From: Arthonia radiata
Lineage: Eukaryota; Ascomycota; Arthoniomycetes; Arthoniales; Arthoniaceae
Assembly: GCA_002989075.1 (NCBI GenBank)
Contig: PSQN01000015.1
Span: forward strand, 1,302,001 to 1,366,000
Reading direction: 5' to 3'
DNA: 64,000 nt
Part shown: positions 1-9,279 of the stretch, piece by piece
Layout: each line of letters begins with the position of its first letter
Numbering within the stretch: the first letter of the stretch is position 1
The notes under the pieces: model-generated
Databases searched by the model: none
What the model was told of the DNA's origin: nothing
What the model saw: the letters and a program-made list of their open reading frames with translations, nothing else
Program-made: the position numbers and the translations under genes

Positions 1-34
1 AAATGGTTCAGGTTCAATCTGGGTGCTGTCGCGC

Positions 35-295
35 TTAACCACTGGGAGGTCTAAAGCCTACAGCAGCTGCGGTAGGCCATTGCAGCTTCGGCACAAGCTT
101 CTTGTCGTAACGCCAACCACCTGACTGCTGGTGTAACCGCCAATGGGCAAGTGTGAAGGCTCAGAGCAAGCTCACCTTGTCAATGTCAGAGTCGTGGCCG
201 ACCGCACCACGGTTTCCCATATCATGCTGGACGCCGTACTTCGTCTCAGAAGCAAGCGGGGCGATCTTAGCACTGGACAGCTTCGCGTCGGACAT
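35..295 (-). CDS. Small two-exon hypothetical protein (69 aa)
   Basis: Unrecognised small protein. Exon 1 (295-176) encodes 40 residues beginning MSDAKLSSAKIAP. A GTGAGC donor at 175 and a CAG acceptor ending at 125 define a 51-base phase-0 intron, and exon 2 (124-35) adds 29 residues ending PPSG before TAA. The reading frame stays open across both exons, and without splicing it would stop four codons past the donor, so the intron is well supported. The product is hydrophilic, has no signal peptide or membrane segment, and carries a basic aromatic stretch (GGWRYDKK) at the start of exon 2. Function unknown. Inference: a genuine small fungal gene; a longer transcript with extra exons beyond the window start cannot be excluded. 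Confidence 0.55.
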
Positions 296-784
296 TGTGT
301 ATAGTGTATAAAAGAGTACTTAGGATTAGCTAAATAGGAATATAATTTGATGGGTTCAAGTTCAGTCTACTGGTGATGTTGAGAGATAATATGATGAAAA
401 GCGGAGTCTTGTATTATAGATGCTCAAGAACCCCGCTTAAGGGATGCATGCTACTTACGTGACAGGTGTTATTATGACTAGGGCGAGCTGCGACCTGGCC
501 TCTGTGGTGTGACGTTGAAACGTGGGGCGGAGGATGTCAGATCTCGCGATGTTGACCACGACCACGTTCACATGAAGGCAAACTTACGAGACTCGTGTTT
601 CTGTACGTATATGGCCAACGCCTTTCGTTAAACATGCTGTTCTAGTATGTGCAAATGCTCATTCATAGAATTGCATCAAAACGGCAAACAGGCCTCCAAC
701 ACCGCGCTCAAAACTCAAGACAGACCATACACGCTATGCCTTCGTACCACCTACCCATTTCACATCACAGCCACCCTCCGCTTT
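296..784. other. Intergenic, presumed promoter side of the 69-aa gene
   Basis: About 490 bases without a supportable gene. A TATAAAAG string lies at about 308-315, but it reads on the plus strand, away from the minus-strand gene at 295. Nothing else was recognised. Confidence 0.4.
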
Positions 785-1612
785 TCACCATGGTATCTCC
801 CTCTCAGCCTTCGTATGACCCGTAAGCCTATCTAACTTCGGAGGCCTCCGTCTCCGCGTCATCTGTGGGTCGAACACATCGTCCACGTCGTCCACATCCC
901 TCAGTCCTCTCCGCTCCTCCCTGTCATCCTCCCCAAACAGCCTTCCCATCGGATTGCTAGGCCTCTCACCGCCTCTCTCAATGCCCGTCAACCACTGACC
1001 ATCCCTCATCCGCTCTTTGCCCTCGTCATACATCCGCACCTTATTGACGTCCGCACCATACCCAGGTTCCCCAAGCGCTCTATTCCACCGCACCCACTTC
1101 TCTGGGACTTTACTTGGTGACGGCGGGAAGTCCCTGGGCGCAGCGCGGTGCCGAGAGCGCGATGGCGTGGATGGCACAGATGCTGTAGACGGTGTAGACG
1201 GCTCCGGTGCTGCGGGACTGGGCGGTAATGGTTGCCCGTACCAGGCCTCGTGCATGTCCGCGAGGCTTATCTTGCGCCTGAGGGTCGGCGTACGCGCCGA
1301 GGTCCCCAGCACAGAAGCCGAACCCAGCGAAGAAGAGTCTGCTAGGTCTTCGCTGCTTTCGTGAGCAGCCGCGCCGGTGAACGAGACTGCGTGCACCAGC
1401 CGAACGGTGCGACGCGGCGCAGGCGTTGGCGAAATCGAGCGGTCTCGTGATCTAGGAGACGGCGGTGTCGCGAGGCGGGCTGCTCGTAGGCCGGAAGGCA
1501 GTGATGCGCGGCTGTAGGTTGATGTGGCGGAAGGTGGCGTGCTGTTCGGGTCGTCTGATATGTTGGCGATAAGGTTGACTGCGGACTTGCTGCTGTCTGG
1601 TATAGCGTACAT
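785..1612 (-). CDS. Disordered hypothetical protein (275 aa)
   Basis: Single-exon frame of 275 codons starting MYAIPDSSKSAV. The first two thirds are rich in Ser, Pro, Thr, Ala and Arg with repeated SPT, TPS and PPSP strings, typical of an intrinsically disordered protein with many potential proline-directed phosphorylation sites. The C-terminal part is more ordered and charged (PEKWVRWNRALGEPGYGADV, then DVDDVDDVFDP and a basic RRRRPPK run). There is no signal peptide or membrane segment. I do not recognise a family. The length of the frame and the conserved-looking C-terminal block argue that it is real; opposite-strand frames over the same bases are shadows. Confidence 0.6.
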   Translation of the reverse strand: MYAIPDSSKSAVNLIANISDDPNSTPPSATSTYSRASLPSGLRAARLATPPSPRSRDRSISPTPAPRRTVRLVHAVSFTGAAAHESSEDLADSSSLGSASVLGTSARTPTLRRKISLADMHEAWYGQPLPPSPAAPEPSTPSTASVPSTPSRSRHRAAPRDFPPSPSKVPEKWVRWNRALGEPGYGADVNKVRMYDEGKERMRDGQWLTGIERGGERPSNPMGRLFGEDDREERRGLRDVDDVDDVFDPQMTRRRRPPKLDRLTGHTKAEREIPW

Positions 1613-2169
1613 TGTCAGTGACTGAGTTTGTTATTTTTGGGAAGTACGGAAATCCGACGCTAGACTTGGTTGAGGTGGACTTCTGTGGAGAAGGAGCTTA
1701 GGAGGATAGGGGGAGCTGACCCTCGAGAAGAGGTGGTGAGCGCGAGACCAAAGTGGTGATCCATGCCTTAAGAAGTGGGTATCCTTCCGTCTCGATAGAA
1801 GGTGGGCTTGCATGGACATGCCGGATCCGTACCAACATAACAACATGTTTTGAATAGGTGCTGCCGTTCATCACTAGGGGGAAAGTGATCGCGGAGAGAT
1901 CGGGGAAGTATGCGCAATAGAACCAAGAGTAAAGCGACGGTGGTATTAGCATACATATGCTGTTTTAGCCCTTCTATAGTTGAACCACCGTCGTTCGCCA
2001 TTGCATTTTTTTAAGATAACGAAGGGCTGAATATCTCACAATTTTCCAAAGCAATCAATCGGAGCTTGATGGTTCCTATTGAGCGTCCCTCCGTACTAAG
2101 ATCTAACATCCATCAGCGCCCATCCGCTGACGTTTGTGGAATCGGTGACCTCGCCACCTTCATGTCATG
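1613..2169. other. Intergenic between a 275-aa gene and EFM6
   Basis: Short overlapping minus-strand frames exist at 1631-2001 (up to 84 codons) but lack family signatures or consistent splice continuity. I take this stretch as the promoter of the 275-aa gene plus the 3' flank of the methyltransferase gene. Confidence 0.4.
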
Positions 2170-3034
2170 CTATCGTTTAGCTTTCTTGCGTATTTGGAAT
2201 CTGCATCAGTCAGCACAATACTCTAAAGCCGCCCAGTAACAAGAATTTGGCAACCGCATCTCGACGCACAAAAGGCTCAAGCAAGACTCACAGAAATAAT
2301 CCCTGCCTCCTCCATTTCTCAAGGTCCTCATCGTTTGTACAGTCTTCCACCGCAAAGTGCTTCCTACACTCCTTCATGAACCGCATATCCGCTTTCCGCC
2401 GCTTCTTCTGGCAAAAGTAGCATATCGTGTCGGGCCCAATCAGCTTGTGCATCGTATCTAGCAGCAGGGGAAAGGACGGCTCGAAATAGACGCAATCAGC
2501 TGCGATGATGACGTCCGGCGGTGAGCGCACATGAGCCGGTATTGGCTCGCCCCAATTCAGCACAGATGCACTGACGAGCGACGGTGAGAGGACATTCAGA
2601 GTGATGTTGTGCTGTATCAGGGGGAGTAGTTGCTGTTGATCTGTCACGTATACGTGCGTACCACTGCTCAATGAACGGCTATCGTTCTGCAAAGACGAAG
2701 CAATAGCGAGACCAGTCAGTCCGCCACCAGCGCCGAGCTCAACACTCGGGGCAAGTCAGCACGTCTACAGCCCGCTCACCTACCAAACGCTTACGAACAT
2801 CTTTTTGCCTAGTAGCATCTCTCGGCGAGGCTCCCGGAGCAGGTACTTGGCCAGCGCTATACCAGCCGGCCACAGCTGTCCACCGCAGCCTTCTTTGAGA
2901 TCTTCATGCAAGCGCAGTGGCTGCGAGAGGAGTCCGTCAAAATCCAACACGCTCGTGCCTGCTTGCTTGATTTCAGCTGGCGGGAGTAGCTCTTCAGTGA
3001 CGTTCAGCTCATAATCCGAATCAGATGAGGCCAT
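2170..3034 (-). CDS. EFM6: Protein-lysine N-methyltransferase, EFM6/METTL21 family
   Basis: Predicted AdoMet-dependent lysine methyltransferase. In yeast Efm6 methylates translation elongation factor 1A. Three exons reconstruct a 239-aa protein, close to the yeast length of about 246: exon 1 3034-2799, exon 2 2744-2292, exon 3 2200-2170. Intron 1 (donor GTTCGT) joins to give GKKIVELGAGGGLTGLAIA, the motif I AdoMet loop. Intron 2 (GTGAGT to GCAG) supplies the tail FQIRKKAKR. The post-motif II signature ADCVYFEPSFPLLL (DxxY type) and a QKKRRKAD block follow in exon 2. I chose the ATG at 3034 because the in-frame ATG at 3142 lies inside the shared CCAAT element. The gene is divergent from NDUFS7. 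Family assignment is firm; the precise substrate is inferred from the orthologue. Confidence 0.85.
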
Positions 3035-3317
3035 CTTCGTGGTCAATCTTCGGCTTGAATGAGTGTGGTTCTCAAAGAAGCTAACAGAAACGTGATGAGT
3101 TTGAAGATCTGCCACACTTGCAGAAACGGAGCTGTCAGCCAATCACACATCACTCGCATTCGATCTCATCGCTTACATAAGCAGCGATCGACTCGCCGTC
3201 CCTTGACCCTCGCTCTGCTGCATCATTGATTCTCGACACCTCTTTCACGCCTTCCACGCTCCTTCAACCTCTCCACTCATCCCATCCGCCTCGTACACCT
3301 TCTCACACACAGCAGTC
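3035..3317. promoter_or_regulatory. Divergent EFM6/NDUFS7 promoter with CCAAT box
   Basis: The 283 bases separate two divergently transcribed start codons. CAGCCAATCACA at 3136-3147 matches the fungal HAP/CBC consensus (CCAATCA) and sits about 175 bases upstream of the NDUFS7 ATG. The same 12 bases occur in the QCR7/YIA6 promoter at 30621-30632 on the other strand. A C/T-rich tract precedes the NDUFS7 ATG. Confidence 0.6.
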
Positions 3318-4117
3318 ATGCAAAGCACAATGCGACCAGCCTCCATGGCACTACGCGGTACGCCCTCCCTCCCACCACCCTCGTCACTCACCTCACCCAC
3401 CCCATCCACTCTCCAGCACACCCAAACTAACAACCCCCAGCCCGCCCCTCCACAGCCCTCACCGGCCTCCGCCCTGCAACAACAACCTTCCTCCGCCCCA
3501 TCTCCAACACCTCCACTTCAAAGGCCACCCCCCAAGTCCAACACACCGGCGACATCACCACCGGCCCGCCACCCCCGCCCCCGATGAAATCCGTCACCGG
3601 CAAAGACATGCGCGAAGTCCCCCTCCCCTCCCAAGAAGGCAAACACGGCGTCATGCAATACGCGCTCACCACGCTCGACCAAATCACAAACTGGGCGCGC
3701 CAGTCCTCCCTCTGGCCCATGACCTTCGGCCTCGCGTGCTGCGCAATCGAGATGATGCACCTCTCCACGCCGCGGTACGACCAAGACCGCATGGGTATTA
3801 TCTTCCGCGCGTCCCCGCGGCAGAGCGACGTCATGATCGTCGCCGGGACGCTGACGAATAAGATGGCGCCGGCGCTGCGGCAGGTGTACGACCAGATGCC
3901 GGATCCGCGGTGGGTGATCAGTATGGGGAGTTGTGCGAATGGAGGGGGGTATTATCATTATTCTTATAGTGTGACGAGGGGGTGCGACAGGATTGTGCCG
4001 GTGGACGTGTATGTGCCGGGGTGCCCGCCGACGGCTGAGGCGCTGATGTTTGGGATTTTCCAGCTGCAGAAGAAGATGCGGGGGACGAAGATTACGCGGA
4101 TGTGGTATCGGAAGTAG
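3318..4117 (+). CDS. NDUFS7: NADH:ubiquinone oxidoreductase 20 kDa subunit (NDUFS7/PSST/NuoB)
   Basis: Core subunit of mitochondrial complex I that carries iron-sulfur cluster N2 and passes electrons to ubiquinone. Exon 1 is 3318-3357 and exon 2 is 3456-4117 (98-base intron, GTACGC to CCACAG), giving 233 aa. The spliced N-terminus is an Arg/Ser/Thr-rich mitochondrial presequence. The mature part carries the family hallmarks: tandem cysteines in [10 protein letters not shown] (Cys108/109), [15 protein letters not shown] (Cys173) and [14 protein letters not shown] (Cys203), the four expected N2 ligands. The 5' half uses C-ending codons and the 3' half G-ending codons (switch near 3830). Divergent from EFM6, with a CCAAT box in the shared promoter. 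Identity is certain at family level. Confidence 0.97.
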
Positions 4118-4691
4118 ATGACGGGGGCTTGTGTAGTGGAGTGCGAAGAGGCAGCTGTGGCGCTGATGGGTATCGTACATTGGGTGGCGTTTTGGCAGCG
4201 TCGCTGGAGACGGGAGGTATACGTATCTCCTTTGTCGTGTACAGAGCATATAGAACCAGAAGCCAGATTTACAACGCTCTGTGCACACATTTTGTGCCTC
4301 TTGTACACGAAGATCCAATTCACGTGGGAAGACCGCGCAACAGAGAGCTTTCAGAGGCGGATAAAGATGGTTTCAAATTCGTCGCAAAATCACAGCCATA
4401 TACAGCCATCGCACACTTCTACAGTAGCGACCGATGTCCAGCTCGTGGGCTCCAAATATCCTCCCAAATCCCAGCGCCATGCTCGCTTGTCCAAATCCGA
4501 CACAGTTGCGATAATATCCATTCTTGCCATGCCGTCGTAAAGTGACCGTGTGTCTTCGTTGCATGCTCGACGTCATGTCTGGCTTCTCCCTTGGTTCCGC
4601 TTTCCCTTCGGAATAGACTTTGGGCTGTAGTATGTTGCTCCACAACCCTCGGCTTGAGGATTTTCAGGGTTCTGGTCAAGGCAAAGGACAA
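4118..4691. other. Convergent intergenic region
   Basis: Lies between the 3' ends of NDUFS7 (plus) and the kelch gene (minus). Open frames here are short and compositionally unremarkable. Presumably it holds the two opposing 3' UTRs and terminators; no clear signal was read. Confidence 0.4.
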
Positions 4692-7600
4692 TCACCATTT
4701 CCTCGACCGCTCCCTTCTCAATTCGCCACCTTCTCTCCCAAGAGTACCGCCACTCACGCTTCTCCCACTCGCCAAGCTCGCGGCATCCACGTCCGCGTTA
4801 ACGACTCTCAGCCGCTCCTTGGGCACGGAGAACATAATTTGCACGTTCCTTGCCTCCACCGCTCTTTCGACATCCCACTCATCACCTTCTTCCTCATCGT
4901 CGCTGGGGCCGTCTACCGGAGTATTCCAAGCCGGCCGTGGCATCGTCGCAAAGCTCTTGCTTCGCTCCTTGCCCTTCCCAACATCGTCATCTTGATCAAG
5001 TAGACTCTCGCCCGGACTCGGACTTCCGCCGTCCCATCCCCAGTCTTTCGCGCCCTTTCGTCGGACGAGGAACGAAGTCGCACCCTCGCTGGCAGCGCGG
5101 CGCATGCCTTCTCCATCTCTCGGGCTCCCCTGCTCCCTGTCACCGTAATATTCTTCTCGAGTCACACCCCCCTTCTTCGTCGGACTTGATGCTGGACTCT
5201 CTTCGCTGCGTCCGCTGGAGACGTCATATACCCTAAGTCCTCCCAGACCATCGCCAGATGGACCGACCTGCGCCATTGCGCGCTGCCGATTAACATTGGC
5301 CATACCTTGACTGGTAAGACTGGCACTGCGCCCTGCATTTGCTACCGCGCGCCGCACCGACCCCACCCAAGACCCCATTTTGCCTGTGGGCGCCTTATGT
5401 GCATCATTCCGGTGGCCGAGCATGAATGTAGGCTCGTTATCGGGAGAGATGGGATTGTACGTCTGCCCATGCTTGGGCGTTGGAGGACCTGAGGGTTGGA
5501 AGCGGGCTTGACCGGGTCGTGCAGGACCCAGTAGGGCATCAGATTCTGATTGCAGTGTTGCCCATGTTGACGGCGCTGTGCGGAAAGAGTCGGCGGTGTT
5601 TGGTGGCTGTGTGATGGAAGTGAAGGAGCCTCCTGAGCGATCGTTGGAAGAAGGAGACGTCGTGCTTGTAGTGTTCGTACCGAAAGGGTTGAAGGCAGCG
5701 GGAAGAATTCGCAGAGAGCGTCGTGAGCTGGTAAGAAGAGCATGCTCAGGATTGGGTGAGGGCATGCTGATGGGGCGTGAGCGGCCAGAACTGGAGGATG
5801 ACGAGGCGTGCGTGCGCGCTGTGAGCTGAGAGATGGAGGAGTGGTCGCTCAGATCGGACTTAGTGCGCTCAGATCGATCAGGAGAGGCGCGGCCGCCTTG
5901 ATCGCGATTTGTTGTTGAGGCTGCCCATGCTTGCACCCACTGAGCTGTCTCTCTGGTCCTCTCTTCTGCCGGTGACAGCGGACCTGATGGCACGCTCATG
6001 TCTGAATATCTGTTCGTATTGCTCAGTCCGCCTGCATCTGGCCTGTTTGGCTGCATTTCTGGGTCCTTGAAGGGGTCCTCCAGCTGCTCTGTTGGCGTAG
6101 CTTGAATAGTGTGAGAGTCCTCTTCTTCTGTCTCTGCAATCGGATGAATGACTCCGGAGCCTCTACTCAGCCTGCGCTCATTCATGCCGCCACCAGAATG
6201 CATTTGTCTTGACGCCATAGACCGTCTTAATCCGCGCTGCGGGCTGGGAATGTCGAGGTCGAGACCTGATCGCTCTGCCTCGCGAACACTGTCGTTCCGC
6301 CAGACATTAGGCTCAGGTTGTACATAGGTCCCTGGCTGACTCCGACCGTCCCAGATGTTGGGTGGTCGTTGATAGCCAGCTGCTCCGCCGTAGTAAGTAC
6401 TATGAGGGTCATCGTAAGGGGTGTTGAACCTGTGAAGGTCTTCAATCTCCTTCTCACGAAGCTCCTCTTCCCTCGCTCGAAGCTGCTTGTTAAACCGCTT
6501 CGAAATAAAGTATCCGACCAGCGCAGCTGTGGCAATGGCCAAGATGCCGAGAGTGAGTCCAACGCCCAGCCCGACTTTCTGCGGCGTCGTCGAAAGTAAG
6601 CCGCCATGGTCAGCGGACGACTTCGAGGATGGTGCTGGGGGCGGAGGAACGTAGCTATCAATCCATTCACCGGACGTGACATTCAAGAGCAAATTTTTGT
6701 CGTTTGCCGTCGGACTTCCAGCTCTTCTGATTTTTTTGCCCTGCGTTGGTATTGTCCAACCACCCATGATGAGCATGACGTCTCCATCAAGTATGGTCGC
6801 GCCATGACCATAAATACCAGACACTCCATCCGATAATGTCGGCTGAGTAGGTGAAGCTGCCCATGACCACTCACCGGCTCCTCCGTATCCCGCGCCGACG
6901 TTCATGATTGCAAGCTGCGGTTCAGCAGGTGTCGACGTGTCTCCAACCCAACCTCCGAGCATAACGATCTTCGTGCCATCTGACGAGAGCACAGCGGTAT
7001 GGCCTGACCTGGGATCTGTCTCTTGCGGTACTTGCCTTGGTCTGAGATCTGTTTTGCCATCGTCGTTGTCTACGGGCAAAAAGGTCCAGCTGGCTTGTGG
7101 CAGGGAAAACAAAGCGACCTGCGACATGTTGATGAACGCCTCTTGAGTATGTCCGCCGAGCAACAGGAAGTCCTGTTGTGTGGATCTCGTGCCATCACTG
7201 CCCGTCGAATACGTCGGCGTCAATGCTGTGATCGAGAAGCCTGCCTCTGAAATTGGCTGTCCACGGCCGCTACCAAGCTCGAAGTCATACTCAGTCGGTT
7301 GATTGTGGTCCAGTATGAGCAATTGATTCGAGTATGCAGCAGCAGAGACCCAATCGGCATCAGTGCTGTTGTCATCTGGGCACATGCCCGCAAAGGTATA
7401 TATGCTTGCATTCTGCTTTGATGTTGCTGCGAACGATACCGAGGCCGCGAGGTAGTTGACTCCCACCTGGTCCGCGGTGGCACTGATGGCTCTTGAATTT
7501 ATTGACTGCTGAGCCCATGCGCCCTCCAATGTCGATCCCTTCAGGTCTGGTGTAAAAGTCCATAGGCTCGCGCCTGTTGCGCCGCTATGGCAATCACCCA

Positions 7601-7934
7601 CCAGGACATTGAGAGCGCCGTTGGGGTCGAGGGAGGTAGTAAAGGCAGTCGAGTGACCACCATGGAGGAAGGGCAGCGTGTCTGCGATGGTCTTGATCGG
7701 GGGACGTGAGGGATCGAAGTCTGAAGATGTGTCGATGGCGACTAGGTTGCCAGACGGTGAGACGGAGGAGGGAGGGCTAACGAGGTAGACGAAGGGCTGG
7801 CCACCCTGCGTAGACGCATAGAGTCTTGTCGGAACATAGGGAAAGTCTTGAGCGTTCGACAGGCACGTCAGGAAGCCGAAAAGCAGCAGCGGCGGCAATG
7901 AGCCATGTGTGGGAGTCGCAGTCCAAATCCACAT
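4692..7934 (-). CDS. Kelch-type single-pass membrane protein with long cytoplasmic tail (1080 aa)
   Basis: Uninterrupted frame of 1080 codons. Residues 1-28 form a signal peptide (hydrophobic LPPLLLFGFLTCLSNA). Residues 30-430 resemble a kelch/galactose-oxidase beta-propeller: recurring GGHS, RSGHTAVL, VMLGGW and GHGATILDGDVMLIMGGW blade motifs with several N-glycosylation sequons. Residues 453-477 are a transmembrane helix (GVGLTLGILAIATAALVGY) followed by basic stop-transfer residues. The remaining 600 residues are Ser/Pro/Gly-rich and probably disordered, with a conserved-looking VWR/NIW patch and an acidic DDEEEGDEWDVERAVEARN stretch near the C-terminus. Topology suggests a plasma-membrane or wall-sensing protein; this architecture occurs in many filamentous fungi, but I know of no characterised orthologue. 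Galactose-oxidase catalysis is not claimed. Confidence 0.8.
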   Translation of the reverse strand: MWIWTATPTHGSLPPLLLFGFLTCLSNAQDFPYVPTRLYASTQGGQPFVYLVSPPSSVSPSGNLVAIDTSSDFDPSRPPIKTIADTLPFLHGGHSTAFTTSLDPNGALNVLVGDCHSGATGASLWTFTPDLKGSTLEGAWAQQSINSRAISATADQVGVNYLAASVSFAATSKQNASIYTFAGMCPDDNSTDADWVSAAAYSNQLLILDHNQPTEYDFELGSGRGQPISEAGFSITALTPTYSTGSDGTRSTQQDFLLLGGHTQEAFINMSQVALFSLPQASWTFLPVDNDDGKTDLRPRQVPQETDPRSGHTAVLSSDGTKIVMLGGWVGDTSTPAEPQLAIMNVGAGYGGAGEWSWAASPTQPTLSDGVSGIYGHGATILDGDVMLIMGGWTIPTQGKKIRRAGSPTANDKNLLLNVTSGEWIDSYVPPPPAPSSKSSADHGGLLSTTPQKVGLGVGLTLGILAIATAALVGYFISKRFNKQLRAREEELREKEIEDLHRFNTPYDDPHSTYYGGAAGYQRPPNIWDGRSQPGTYVQPEPNVWRNDSVREAERSGLDLDIPSPQRGLRRSMASRQMHSGGGMNERRLSRGSGVIHPIAETEEEDSHTIQATPTEQLEDPFKDPEMQPNRPDAGGLSNTNRYSDMSVPSGPLSPAEERTRETAQWVQAWAASTTNRDQGGRASPDRSERTKSDLSDHSSISQLTARTHASSSSSSGRSRPISMPSPNPEHALLTSSRRSLRILPAAFNPFGTNTTSTTSPSSNDRSGGSFTSITQPPNTADSFRTAPSTWATLQSESDALLGPARPGQARFQPSGPPTPKHGQTYNPISPDNEPTFMLGHRNDAHKAPTGKMGSWVGSVRRAVANAGRSASLTSQGMANVNRQRAMAQVGPSGDGLGGLRVYDVSSGRSEESPASSPTKKGGVTREEYYGDREQGSPRDGEGMRRAASEGATSFLVRRKGAKDWGWDGGSPSPGESLLDQDDDVGKGKERSKSFATMPRPAWNTPVDGPSDDEEEGDEWDVERAVEARNVQIMFSVPKERLRVVNADVDAASLASGRSVSGGTLGREGGELRRERSRKW

Positions 7935-9279
7935 TGCACATGTGCGGGGACCCTGGCGACAGTTTGGGTCTCAGTGAAGTTTAGGACCGGTTGTGTAAAG
8001 ACCCAAGGTGTCTAGGGCATTGCTGATGTTTGTTGATCTCGAACATGCTCCCAGGCGACAGATGAGCTCTCAAGGCGGGGTGAAACAGGGATTCTCGGCC
8101 CCTCCCCGCAAACGTAGGCAATCAAAGGAAGGATAAAGATGCTGTGGGAGTGAAGTGATCACCGTTGATTGATCTGAGACTCGCCCAGTTGTCAGAGAGG
8201 CTGCAGCAAGCGCAGATATTGAGGGTGTCACAACCAAGAGCAGATTCTGACAGCGCTTGTACACGCCGCGCTTTTGGAAGCGCGCCAGATCTCATGCGCA
8301 ACCAATGGCCCGAGTTCTTGGTGTGCTGTGCTGGACCCTTGTCCGTTGCTATCTTGGTTACGGTGTACAGCAGCTCCACTTGTACGGCAGCCGATACGGT
8401 ATCTCCGCCAAAACTCGACCGACAATTACAAGATGTCAGTCACGGTATTCGCGCTTTGCGTCCGCTCCAGACTTTGCACGCATGTCAGACTTTGCTAACC
8501 TGATCATTACGTATCAAATATCAGCTGTCTATACTTATTTAGCTTTGTAACGCATTGCCTAACCATACACGTCGCTATCGGTAATGCCAAGCGTTTCGAG
8601 CATAGGCTAAGCATTCTGCTACGGAGTACCCGCTCTTCTTGAACGCGCCGCGCATAGCAACTCTACCCGTCGCAAAGCTTGCGAGCATACACAGCCATCA
8701 CTTGATGCTCAGAGATTAGATTGGCAGATGTCGACAAGTGTGCGACGCTTGCGGCCGGCGCAGAGTAGGATACAACTTCTTCGCAAATCGCGACAGTCGA
8801 TTCGGGGTGTGGGCAGATTCACCGTATTGGCTGCCGTACCTTGGACCAGCCATCATCAGAAAGCCATCACCTCCAACTTTCCAACTTACAAGGGTTATCA
8901 GCAGCACTAGCGACGCACGGAATGGAACTTATCAAATAGCGTTTTCACCATGCAAGCAAGCAAAATTCCACAGAGGCAGGTGCAAAAGGCAATAATTGCA
9001 GGCTTTGCTTGTCAGTTGTCGCAGTTCGTTGCAATATGTACACTGGTCTAGCTACTTCCATATCAATACATCTGCCGTAGTACTTATACATCTACAGTAC
9101 GCCCTCGGGACTGCTCTTCATGATGCTCGTGGGCAGAGAAAAGACCCGAATTGCTCGAGCACCGGGCCGAGCGGCCGAAATGCCAGGCGACCATGTCATG
9201 ACCGTCATAAAACGTTAATACGCAAATGCGCAACTCCCGCAATCCAAGTACTCCATAAATGATGTTGTCGCTAGATGCG
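7935..9279. other. 1.3-kb intergenic region
   Basis: Upstream of the kelch gene and downstream of the RasGEF gene. Several frames of 60-112 codons on both strands lie at 8070-8550 and 8716-9262, overlapping and without splice continuity or family motifs. A CCAAT string is present near 8301. I see no supportable gene. Confidence 0.4.

Noticed and set aside
1631-2001. Three overlapping minus-strand frames of 71-84 codons
   Set aside because: No splice continuity or family feature, and none extends the neighbouring genes.
2745-2794. GTAAGC donor at 2794 for the first EFM6 intron
   Set aside because: It breaks the frame with the GAG acceptor, whereas GTTCGT at 2798 gives the conserved KKIVELGAGGG junction.
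3032-3142. Upstream ATG at 3142 as start of the EFM6 gene
   Set aside because: The ATG overlaps the CCAAT element, and the extra 36 residues do not resemble the family.
3518-4318. Long minus-strand frame opposite NDUFS7 (266 codons)
   Set aside because: It mirrors the C-rich then G-rich composition of the real gene, lacks any motif, and is fully explained as a shadow.
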